Assembly: GCF_004963255.1 (NCBI RefSeq)
Contig: NZ_SUGA01000001.1
Location: 124,001-188,000 of the forward strand
DNA: 64,000 nt
DNA from: Mesorhizobium sp.
Lineage (GTDB): Bacteria; Pseudomonadota; Alphaproteobacteria; Rhizobiales; Rhizobiaceae
Direction: 5' to 3'
The stretch's first letter is position 1. Each line of letters opens with the position of its first letter. Shown here one piece after another: positions 7,842 through 15,457 of this stretch. Under the pieces are notes generated by a model. The model was not told the DNA's origin, searched no databases, and saw only the letters and a program-made list of their open reading frames with translations. A program made the translations under genes and the position numbers.

Positions 7842-10556
7842 ATGGAACCCAGCCTAGCTCGCTATATCTGGACGCACACCAAGAAGCAGCAGCTCTGGAT
7901 ATTGGTCATCGTCCTGCTTTCGATGATCCCGTATTTCATGTCCTTTGACCTGCCGAAGCTGATCGTCAACGGCCCGATCCAAGGCAAGGGCTTCGAGCAA
8001 CCGGGCGCGACCCAGCCCTTCATGAGGCTGCACTACAACCTGCCGTTCATCGGAGAGGTCCAGTTCTTCTCCGGTTTTCAGCTCGACCGGACGACGACGC
8101 TGTTTGCTCTGAGCCTTGTGTTCCTCCTGCTGGTCATCATCAACGGCCTGTTCAAATATTACATCAACACCTACAAGGGCCGCCTCGGCGAACGCATGCT
8201 GCGGCGTATCCGCTTCGATCTGGTCGATCGTGTGCTGCGGTTTCCGCCGCGTTATTTCAAGCGCGTGAAATCCGCCGAAGTGGCGACCATGGTCAAGGAC
8301 GAGGTGGAGCCCCTGGGCGGTTTCATCGGCGATGCCTTCCTGCAGCCGGTGCTGCTCGGCGGCCAGGCGCTGACGGCCATGCTGTTCATCGTGGTCCAGA
8401 ACTTCTGGCTCGGAATGATCGCCGCCGTGATCGTGGCGATCCAGATCGTGCTCATCCCGCGAATGCGGCGGCGGTTGATCGTGCTCGGGCGCAGACGGCA
8501 GTTGACGGCGCGCGCACTTTCGGGCCGCGTCGGCGAAATCGTCGACGGCATCGGCGCGGTTCACGTCCACGATACATCGAATTACGAGCGCGCCGACATA
8601 GCTGCCCGGCTCGGCCTCATCTTCAAGATCCGCTTCGATCTTTACCAATGGAAATTCATGGTGAAGTTCCTCAACAATTTTCTCGCGCAGATCACGCCGT
8701 TTCTGTTCTACATGGTCGGCGGGTATCTGGTCATCCAGGGGCGGCTGGACGTCGGCCAGCTCGTGGCCGTGATCGGCGCCTACAAGGATCTGCCTGGACC
8801 GATGAAGGAATTGATCGACTGGGATCAGGACCGGCAGGATGTCCAGGTCAAATATCAACAGGTCGTTGAACAATTCACCGTCGAGGGTCTCATTGCGCCG
8901 CGGATCGGGGCACTGACGATCGACGATCCCGGTCCGATGACCAACCCCCTGTCGGCGATCGGTCTGTCCATGACAGACGATGGCGGTGCAATGCTCCTCG
9001 ACCGTATCTCCCTCCAGGTCAAGCCCGGTGAGACGGTGGCGCTGGTCAGCACTTCAACAGGTGGAGCGGAGGCGCTTGCAGAAGCCTTCGCACGGCTGAA
9101 CTGGCCCGAAAGCGGAAGGGTCGCTTCGGGCGCCGACGACCTGCTTGAACTCCCCGAAGCAGTGACCGGCCGGCGCATGTCCTATGCCTCGTCGGATGTC
9201 TTCCTGTTCCAGGCAAGCCTCCGCGACAATCTGCTCTACGGGTTGAAGCATGCGCCGCTGACATCGGTGACTTACGACGGTGCCGCGGCGGACCAGCAGC
9301 GCTGGAACATCGACGAGGCGCGCCGGTCGGGCAACCCGGACCTTGATATCCACAGCGACTGGATCGACTATGCTTCCGCCGGGGCAACCGGCCCGCACGA
9401 CCTCTTTGAAGCCGTGCGCCAGGTGCTCGACGCGGTTCTTCTGTCGCGCGACATTCTGGATCTAGGCTTGCGTTCTTCGGCCGATCTCACGCGTCACACG
9501 GAGCTTGCCGGGCGCATCGTCGAACTGCGTGCGGCGCTGCGAACCCGGCTGGAACACGAAGGATTGAGCGGACTGGTGGTTCCTTTCGAACCGGGCGCCT
9601 ACAATAAGGAAGCAACGATCGGCCAGAACCTGCTCTTCGGCGCTGCCGCCGGCCCGGAGCTGGCCGACAGGGCTCTGGCGGCAAATCCCTATTTTGCTTC
9701 CGTGCTGAGACAAGCCGGCCTCGATCGCACGCTCTACGAAATGGGCTTGGAGATCGCTGAACAGGCGATCGAGCTGTTTGCCGACCTGCCGCCCGATCAC
9801 CCGTTCTTCCAGCAACTCGCCTTCATGAGCGCTGAGGAGATACCCGCCTACGAAACCTTGCTGCAACGGCTCAAGAACCGTCCCTACGAGACGGTTTCAG
9901 AGAGCGACCGCGCCATGATCGTCACCTTGAGCTTTGCCTATATCGAGCCCCGGCATCGCTTCGGCTTGCTGAGCGACGAATTGATGAACAAGATCGTCGC
10001 CGCACGCAACCGGTTCTATGAAGACCTGCCGCCCGAGCTGCAAAACGCGGTCGAACGCTACGATCCCGCCAAGTACATTGCCGCGGCTACCGTCATGGAG
10101 AATGTCCTGTTCGGGCGTCTGGGCAGCAACCATCCCGACGCGCCGGACCGCATACGCTCCATCGTCTATGACATTCTTGATGAACTGGGGCTTTATGCCG
10201 AACTGCTGGATGTCGGTTTGGACTTCAACGTCGGCGCCGGCGGCAGGCGGTTGACCAGTGGACAGCGGCAGAAGCTCGATGTTGCCCGTGCCCTGCTCAA
10301 GCGTCCCGATTTTCTCATTCTCAACCGGCCGCTGTCGGCGCTCGACCAGCGCGTGCAGGAGAAGGTGCTGCAAAACGTGCTCGAGGAAGCCAGACGCGAC
10401 GGCCGTTCGCCGGCAATCGTGTGGGTCGTGACGAATCCAACAATGGCGATGATGTTCGATCGGGTTGTCGTCTTCGACTCGGGTCGTTTGGTGGAAGACG
10501 GAACACACGAGACGCTTTTGGCAGGGGGCGGTATTCTCAAGGAACTGCTGTCATAG
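7842..10556 (+). CDS. ABC exporter-like protein with degenerate ATPase domain
   Basis: This 904-residue protein starts with a type IV ABC exporter membrane domain (about residues 1-330, several hydrophobic segments) followed by a nucleotide-binding-domain fold. Catalytic positions are lost. The Walker A region V-S-T-S-T-G-G-A-E-A (402-411) has Ala409 where lysine is expected. The Walker B end is L-I-L-N-R-P (N828, R829) instead of D-E. The H-loop histidine is replaced by N865. The signature L-T-S-G-Q-R-Q (804-810) and S-A-L-D (832-835) remain. The Q-loop-like segment at 447-467 is followed by two further similar segments (579-600 and about 737-758), so the distance to the signature is about 340 residues instead of about 80. 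It may be a pseudo-transporter, scaffold or sensor. A cNMP-binding protein and an MBL hydrolase follow on the same strand. Confidence 0.8.
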   Translation: MEPSLARYIWTHTKKQQLWILVIVLLSMIPYFMSFDLPKLIVNGPIQGKGFEQPGATQPFMRLHYNLPFIGEVQFFSGFQLDRTTTLFALSLVFLLLVIINGLFKYYINTYKGRLGERMLRRIRFDLVDRVLRFPPRYFKRVKSAEVATMVKDEVEPLGGFIGDAFLQPVLLGGQALTAMLFIVVQNFWLGMIAAVIVAIQIVLIPRMRRRLIVLGRRRQLTARALSGRVGEIVDGIGAVHVHDTSNYERADIAARLGLIFKIRFDLYQWKFMVKFLNNFLAQITPFLFYMVGGYLVIQGRLDVGQLVAVIGAYKDLPGPMKELIDWDQDRQDVQVKYQQVVEQFTVEGLIAPRIGALTIDDPGPMTNPLSAIGLSMTDDGGAMLLDRISLQVKPGETVALVSTSTGGAEALAEAFARLNWPESGRVASGADDLLELPEAVTGRRMSYASSDVFLFQASLRDNLLYGLKHAPLTSVTYDGAAADQQRWNIDEARRSGNPDLDIHSDWIDYASAGATGPHDLFEAVRQVLDAVLLSRDILDLGLRSSADLTRHTELAGRIVELRAALRTRLEHEGLSGLVVPFEPGAYNKEATIGQNLLFGAAAGPELADRALAANPYFASVLRQAGLDRTLYEMGLEIAEQAIELFADLPPDHPFFQQLAFMSAEEIPAYETLLQRLKNRPYETVSESDRAMIVTLSFAYIEPRHRFGLLSDELMNKIVAARNRFYEDLPPELQNAVERYDPAKYIAAATVMENVLFGRLGSNHPDAPDRIRSIVYDILDELGLYAELLDVGLDFNVGAGGRRLTSGQRQKLDVARALLKRPDFLILNRPLSALDQRVQEKVLQNVLEEARRDGRSPAIVWVVTNPTMAMMFDRVVVFDSGRLVEDGTHETLLAGGGILKELLS

Positions 10557-10743
10557 TGCATTGGACATTCAGATGGGTCATTCCGCCGGTGGGAACTTGC
10601 TGCAAGGTCAAGGGATTGAGCTTTCGGCTAGTTGGGCTCGCCGCCTCAAGTGGCTCGTATTGCCACCCGGAAACGGAACTGATTTCATCTGGGCGTCGGT
10701 TGTTCTAGTCTCGCAGACGTGAATTTTGGGAAGGTTTGGGACA

Positions 10744-11196
10744 ATGCTGCTCAAGGATGAGGTTGGAATGCTGCAACGCGTTCCCTTGTTCTCCGGCATA
10801 GAGCCGGCAAAGCTCAAGCTGCTCGCGTTCACGTCCGATCGCGTGAGCTACGGCGCCGGCGAGATCCTTTTCCGGCAGGGCGACGAGGGAGACGCCGCCT
10901 ATGTCATCCTTTCAGGCAGGGCGGATATTCTGGTCGATTCCGACGGTGGATCGATAAAAGTGGCCGAACTGGTGCCAAATTCGATCGTTGGCGAGATTGC
11001 CATATTGTGCGACGTCTATCGCACAGCGACCGTTAGAGCCGCTAGTCCGCTGGAAGCCTTGAGAATCCGAAAGGATCATTTCCTGAGGCTTATGAGGGAG
11101 TTCCCGGACATGACCATCGAGATGGTACGGGTCCTCGCCGATCGCTTGAGCCATACGACTGCGGATCTGATCGACGCACGAAGCGCCAAACAATGA
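10744..11196 (+). CDS. Cyclic-nucleotide-binding domain protein
   Basis: This 150-residue protein is a single stand-alone cNMP-binding beta-barrel without a DNA-binding domain. The opening V-P-L-F-S-G-I, the barrel segment G-A-G-E-I-L-F-R-Q-G-D-E-G-D and the phosphate-binding cassette V-G-E-I-A-I-L-C-D-V-Y-R-T-A-T-V are all present. G83, E84 and R93 are the residues expected to contact the cyclic phosphate and ribose, so ligand binding is plausible. The ATG at 10744 is preceded by GGAAGG at about nine bases; an earlier TTG at 10726 is less likely. It sits 187 bases after the degenerate ABC gene and 131 bases before the MBL hydrolase gene. It could be a regulatory subunit for one of those, acting on cAMP made by nearby cyclases; this is inference. 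Confidence 0.88.
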   Translation: MLLKDEVGMLQRVPLFSGIEPAKLKLLAFTSDRVSYGAGEILFRQGDEGDAAYVILSGRADILVDSDGGSIKVAELVPNSIVGEIAILCDVYRTATVRAASPLEALRIRKDHFLRLMREFPDMTIEMVRVLADRLSHTTADLIDARSAKQ

Positions 11197-11327
11197 ATGA
11201 TTTGCGCCGATTCTTGCCGTCGTGATGGCACTGGCCTCTCACGGAAAGGGTCACCAAGAGGAAAACCCGTCTCGCCTAGCAGCAGTTGTTTGGCTACGAT
11301 GGCCGAGGGGTACCACGAAGGGCTTGC

Positions 11328-12182
11328 ATGGACGACGACGTTTTCCTGGTCAGGTTTTGGGGCGTCCGCGGCAGCATTTCGGTATCGGGGCCAGAATTCT
11401 CTCGCTATGGCGGCAACACGATCTGCATCGAGATGCGATGCGGCAAGCATACGCTTCTCTTCGACGCGGGCTCTGGCTTGCGGCCTGCCGGCTGGGCGCT
11501 TCGGACGTCGGGCGTGACCGATTTCGACCTGTTTTTCACCCATTGCCACTACGACCACATCATCGGGCTGCCTGCTTTCAAGCCGATCTATGACCGCACC
11601 GTCAAAGTCAGGCTCTGGTCCGGGCATCTTGCAGGACGCATGACGACCCGCCAGATGGTCGATGAGTTCATGCGGCCGCCTTGGTTTCCGGTGAGACTGG
11701 ACGTCTGCAAGGCAAGCCTCGACTGCCGCGATTTCGTATCAGGAGACGTGCTTCGGCCGCGCGAAGGGGTGGTGATCCGAACTGGAAGTCTCACCCATCC
11801 CGGTGGTTGTATAGGCTATCGGGTCGAATGGGGCGGCCGCGTCGTGGCGGTGATCACCGACACCGAACACGAGCCAGGCAAGCTCGATCAGGCGATCCTC
11901 GACCTCATCGAAGACGCCGACCTCGTCATCTACGATTGCACCTACACCGAGGAGGAAATGGAGCGCTACCGCGGCAACGGGCACTCGACATGGCAACAGG
12001 GTGTCAAGCTCTGTGAGGCCGCCCGCGCGCGGAGGCTTGCGCTGTTTCACCACGATCCGTCGCGCACCGACAATGAGTTGGACGAGATGGAGAAACTGGC
12101 CAAGGACAGGTTTGCCGGCGCTTTCGCCGCGCGGGATGGCCAGACGCTCGAATTTCCAATCTTATCGCACAAAGCGCGCTGA
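11328..12182 (+). CDS. Metallo-beta-lactamase-fold hydrolase
   Basis: This 284-residue protein belongs to the MBL-fold group related to PhnP and RNase Z-type phosphodiesterases. It opens with F-W-G-V-R-G-S-I and R-Y-G-G-N-T, typical of that group, then shows the metal site H72-C-H74-Y-D76-H77, further histidines at T-H-P-G-G, I-T-D-T-E-H (second metal aspartate) and a late F-H-H-D. All metal ligands appear present. The ATG at 11328 is supported by a GAAGGG ribosome site about six bases upstream. Family membership suggests hydrolysis of a phosphodiester; given the upstream cNMP-binding gene, a cyclic nucleotide is a reasonable candidate substrate, but nothing in the sequence proves it. Confidence 0.85.
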   Translation: MDDDVFLVRFWGVRGSISVSGPEFSRYGGNTICIEMRCGKHTLLFDAGSGLRPAGWALRTSGVTDFDLFFTHCHYDHIIGLPAFKPIYDRTVKVRLWSGHLAGRMTTRQMVDEFMRPPWFPVRLDVCKASLDCRDFVSGDVLRPREGVVIRTGSLTHPGGCIGYRVEWGGRVVAVITDTEHEPGKLDQAILDLIEDADLVIYDCTYTEEEMERYRGNGHSTWQQGVKLCEAARARRLALFHHDPSRTDNELDEMEKLAKDRFAGAFAARDGQTLEFPILSHKAR

Positions 12183-12192
12183 GCTGTTTCCT

Positions 12193-12257
12193 CTCTCTTC
12201 TTGTTTTCACGCAATTCCGGACGGAAAGCCGCTCACACTTTTCCTGGAATTGCTCTA
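12193..12257. repeat. Two-hairpin intergenic repeat, copy 2 (partial)
   Basis: Only the second half of the repeat is present, with the core GCAATTCCGGACGGAAAGCC and the closing TTTTCCTGGAATTGCTCTA. It lies between the convergent MBL gene and deacetylase gene. The repeat overlaps the 3' end of the minus-strand deacetylase, which ends at 12233, so the last codons of that gene are repeat-derived. Confidence 0.7.
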
Positions 12258-13009
12258 CCGGCGCCGCGCCGGATCAATGTCCTGATCGGAAGCCATGCGC
12301 AGGCCTCACTCCGTGCGGTGACCGTGAACAGCCGTTCGAGGAAAAGCCAGGCCGATTCATCATGGACGAGATGGTGGGTGAGCAGGCCGACCGGCTCGCC
12401 GTCGTCGAATGCGTGCCGCAATTGCGCGATGATCGTCTGAACCAATATGCCGTGATCGCGGCATCCGCGCGTGCCATGCCAATCCATGATGTCGACATTG
12501 CTGTTGATGACCGCCAGCGAAGCCGGCTTCGGCGGCCCATAGACCGACAATGCCGCAAATCCTATCGATCCAAGCTCGGATACCAAGCCGGCGTCGATCC
12601 TGTTCCAGGGCGGGACAAGCATCGGAACGGCACGTGCGCCGTGCAGGCCGGTTATGCGCGACAGCCCGCGAGCCAGATCATCGAGCACCGCCTCGCGTGT
12701 CCGGTGCGGGCCGAGCTCCTGCTTTTTCTGGCCCTCCGGCGCATGATTTCGGTGCGCCCAGCCATGGATGGCGACTGCGGCATGCGGCGCCTTGTAAAGC
12801 CGGGCGGCAAGCTTCTCATCAGTCAGGGCCGGAATGACGGCCAGAGTGACCGGGACCGCGACCTCACCGGCGAGGTCGAGCAGCCGATCAAGCGCAGGCG
12901 TCGGATCCACGGCGTCATCGTCGCGCAGCCAGAACTCTGCCTTGCGGTCCGCCCGTTGCCAGCGCGCCAGTTCTTCCGCCAAGGGTTGCCAGATCTGATC
13001 GGATGTCAT
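12233..13009 (-). CDS. Polysaccharide deacetylase-like protein (CE4 fold)
   Basis: This 258-residue protein resembles carbohydrate esterase family 4 deacetylases. Motif 1 is seen in F-W-L-R-D-D-D-A, motif 2 in H-G-W-A-H-R-N-H-A, and a later P-P-W-N-R matches the arginine-containing motif 3. The family removes N- or O-acetyl groups from sugars using a metal held by Asp and two His. There is no signal peptide, so a cytoplasmic NodB-like role is likely. Its ATG overlaps the stop of the upstream glycosyltransferase (TGA/ATG overlap), showing translational coupling. The final residues R-A-I-P-G-K-V are encoded by the intergenic repeat, so the original C-terminus may have been replaced. Confidence 0.8.
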   Translation of the reverse strand: MTSDQIWQPLAEELARWQRADRKAEFWLRDDDAVDPTPALDRLLDLAGEVAVPVTLAVIPALTDEKLAARLYKAPHAAVAIHGWAHRNHAPEGQKKQELGPHRTREAVLDDLARGLSRITGLHGARAVPMLVPPWNRIDAGLVSELGSIGFAALSVYGPPKPASLAVINSNVDIMDWHGTRGCRDHGILVQTIIAQLRHAFDDGEPVGLLTHHLVHDESAWLFLERLFTVTARSEACAWLPIRTLIRRGAGRAIPGKV

Positions 13010-14094
13010 GAAACCTGGATCTTCGCAAGAAGTTCGGCCAGACGCGCTGCCGCAGCACTGAGGGAGCGTTCTTCGAGGATGAAATGTCTGGCTTCTGCAG
13101 CCATGACGGTCCTTTCGTCGTTACGGGCCAGAAGCCTTTCAATGGCGGAAGCGAACGCCGGCACATCGCCCGGCGGGGTGAGGAACCCTGTCTGGCCATC
13201 CCGCACGACCTCCGGCACGCCGGCGATGTCCTGAGCCACCACCGGAAGGCCGGCGGCCTGCGCTTCGAGATAAGCAACGCCATAGGCCTCGCCGAAACCC
13301 GGCCAGACGTAAATTCCGCCGCTGTAGAGGACATCAGGCACCGCGGCTGGCTCGATCGCGCCAAGCCATTCGATGCGATCGGCGGGCAAGCCGGCGAATT
13401 GCGCTTTGACCTCTTCACGGGCAGGCCCGTCGCCGACGACCGACATGGTCCAGGGCAGGTGGCCGATCGAACCGAGCGCTTGCGCCAGCATGCGATAGCT
13501 TCCGAGTTTGTCGCCCGGGCGCATCATGGCGACGGTAACGAGGCGTGTCGGACAACCCGGCGCCGGCGTTTCACGGAATCCCGATGTGTCGATGAAGGGC
13601 GAAAGCATGGCGAAAGTGGCGCCAGGTACCGCATCCGCCAGTCCCTGGCGATCCCTTCGCGTGAAGCAGATGTTCAGCGCCGCCTGTTCGACGGCTCGCG
13701 CCACCAACGCTTGCGTATCGGCCCACAAACCGGCGTTGCGCCGGCTCGAATAGGAGGCTTCCGCTGTCACATAGGGGAGGCCAAAGGCCGACGCCAACTC
13801 GAGCCCGATCAGGTCGGGCGCCTTGTAGTAGGGATGGTAGGTAAACCAGAGGTCGGGCTTGCCGTCACGATCCCAAAGCCTTGTCAACCGCGCGGTTTCC
13901 CCTTTTGCCTCGATCTTGAGCGCATCGAAACTTTTCGACTCCGGTTCGCGTAGATAGAAGCGCAATTCGGTTACCAATTCGACGCTATGCCCTCCATGCT
14001 CAAGCGCCTTGATCAACGCCCTTGCCATCTGGCGGTCGCCGGAGGCAACGGGATCGTTGGGTGACTTCAGCGGCGCGTAGAAGGCAATTCGCAT
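13006..14094 (-). CDS. Glycosyltransferase family 4
   Basis: This 362-residue protein is a GT4-type enzyme. It has the N-terminal A-F-Y-A-P-L-K-S-P opening, V-V-G-D-G-P-A-R in the second domain, and W-P-G-F-G-E-A-Y-G-V-A-Y-L-E-A-Q-A-A-G-L-P with A-G-V-P-E-V-V, the nucleotide-sugar-binding EX7E region. It is the first gene of a two-gene minus-strand operon with the deacetylase. Divergent transcription from the DUF3095 gene at 14187 leaves about 90 bases for both promoters. The pairing suggests that a sugar is added and then deacetylated; substrates are unknown. Confidence 0.88.
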   Translation of the reverse strand: MRIAFYAPLKSPNDPVASGDRQMARALIKALEHGGHSVELVTELRFYLREPESKSFDALKIEAKGETARLTRLWDRDGKPDLWFTYHPYYKAPDLIGLELASAFGLPYVTAEASYSSRRNAGLWADTQALVARAVEQAALNICFTRRDRQGLADAVPGATFAMLSPFIDTSGFRETPAPGCPTRLVTVAMMRPGDKLGSYRMLAQALGSIGHLPWTMSVVGDGPAREEVKAQFAGLPADRIEWLGAIEPAAVPDVLYSGGIYVWPGFGEAYGVAYLEAQAAGLPVVAQDIAGVPEVVRDGQTGFLTPPGDVPAFASAIERLLARNDERTVMAAEARHFILEERSLSAAAARLAELLAKIQVS

Positions 14095-14186
14095 CGCCGG
14101 ACCCTATCATCGCAAAGCCAGCCCAAGTCAATTTCGAAGCATGATCGTCGTCACCTTCAAGCAGTGGAATGTGCTATCTGATGCTT

Positions 14187-15347
14187 ATGGAAACAGCTGC
14201 CGCGCCCGACCCGTTTGTCGCTTCTCTGCCGGTCTTCGCAAAGTTCGAAAGCGTTGCCGATATCGACAACTATCGGCCTCTCCCCGAAGACTGGGCGCTG
14301 GCCACCGCCGACATCGTCGGCTCGACCAAGGCGATCGAGGCTGGGCGCTATAAAACCGTCAATATGGCCGGCGCCAGCGTTATTTCGGCGCTGCTCAATG
14401 CGCTGGGCCGGCAAGATTTTCCCTTTGTCTTTGGCGGCGACGGCGCGCTCGTGGCGTTTCCCGGCTCGGCGCTCGAGATCGTCCGCAACGCGCTTGCCGC
14501 TGTACAGAGGTGGGTGGCGGACGAACTGGACCTGACCTTGCGTGCCGCAATCGTGCCGATAACCGATATCAGAGCGCAAGGCCTCGACGTCCGCGTGGCG
14601 AGGTTCCAAGCCTCCGAAGCGGTCTTCTACGCCATGTTCGCCGGCGGCGGGGGCAGTTGGGCGGAAGCCGAGATGAAAGCGGGGCGCTACCGCATCGATC
14701 CGGCGCCGGCCGGCGCGCGGCCAGACCTGACCGGCCTCTCCTGCCGCTGGAACCCTATCGAGGCCCGGCACGGCGAAATCGTCTCGATCATCGCGATACC
14801 GGGGGTGTCGCGCGACCTGCGCGGTTTTCAATTGCTGGTTTCCGACATCATCGCCCTTGCCGGCAGGCAGGAACGCGATGGTCACCCTGTGCCGATGAAC
14901 GGGCCGGACTACAGTTTGATACCCGCCGGTCTCGATCTCGAAGCGCGGGCCACCGGGCCGGCTGGACGACGGTGGCTGACGAAGCTGTGGGTTGTGTTCC
15001 TCATGACGCTTACGGCTGTCACCGATCGATGTGGCTGGACGATCGGCGGTTTCGATCCGAAGGTCTATAAACGTGAAGTGGCCAGCAATTCGGACTTCCG
15101 GAAGTTCGACGATGGCTTGAAGATGACCATCGACGTTGACGCGGATGTCTTGCAGCGGATCGAGAACAGGCTGAAAAAGGCGGAAGAGGCGGGCATCTGC
15201 AACTATGGCCTGCACCGCCAGAAATCGGCCTTGATGACATGCCTGGTCGCCTCACCGCTGCAGCGCGATCACCTTCATTTCATCGATGGCGCTGCCGGCG
15301 GCTATGCGATGGCTGCCGCAAGCCTGAAGTCGAAGGTGCCGGTTTGA
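14187..15347 (+). CDS. DUF3095 protein, class III cyclase-like
   Basis: This protein of about 386 residues matches the DUF3095 family as I know it. The N-terminal part L-P-V-F-x-x-F then Y-R-P-L-P-E-D-W leads into A-T-A-D-I-V-G-S-T-K-A-I and F-V-F-G-G-D-G-A-L-V-A-F, which look like the two metal-aspartate segments of class III nucleotide cyclases. I do not see the transition-state Asn-Arg pair (V-N-x3-R) that active cyclases carry, nor the substrate-selecting lysine, so cyclase activity is doubtful. ATGs at 14169, 14181 and 14187 are all possible starts; none has a good ribosome site, and I chose the one closest to the conserved region. It lies between the glycosyltransferase/deacetylase operon and the UDP-sugar dehydrogenase. 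Confidence 0.8.
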   Translation: METAAAPDPFVASLPVFAKFESVADIDNYRPLPEDWALATADIVGSTKAIEAGRYKTVNMAGASVISALLNALGRQDFPFVFGGDGALVAFPGSALEIVRNALAAVQRWVADELDLTLRAAIVPITDIRAQGLDVRVARFQASEAVFYAMFAGGGGSWAEAEMKAGRYRIDPAPAGARPDLTGLSCRWNPIEARHGEIVSIIAIPGVSRDLRGFQLLVSDIIALAGRQERDGHPVPMNGPDYSLIPAGLDLEARATGPAGRRWLTKLWVVFLMTLTAVTDRCGWTIGGFDPKVYKREVASNSDFRKFDDGLKMTIDVDADVLQRIENRLKKAEEAGICNYGLHRQKSALMTCLVASPLQRDHLHFIDGAAGGYAMAAASLKSKVPV

Positions 15348-15457
15348 TGACGGCTTGCGGAAACCGATCTTCCGCAATATGCCTCGACCATGGTCCCGGG
15401 AGCCTCAGCCTCGCCATGGAACGGACAGCCTGTCCGAATTGACGGGAAAGCAGATTT

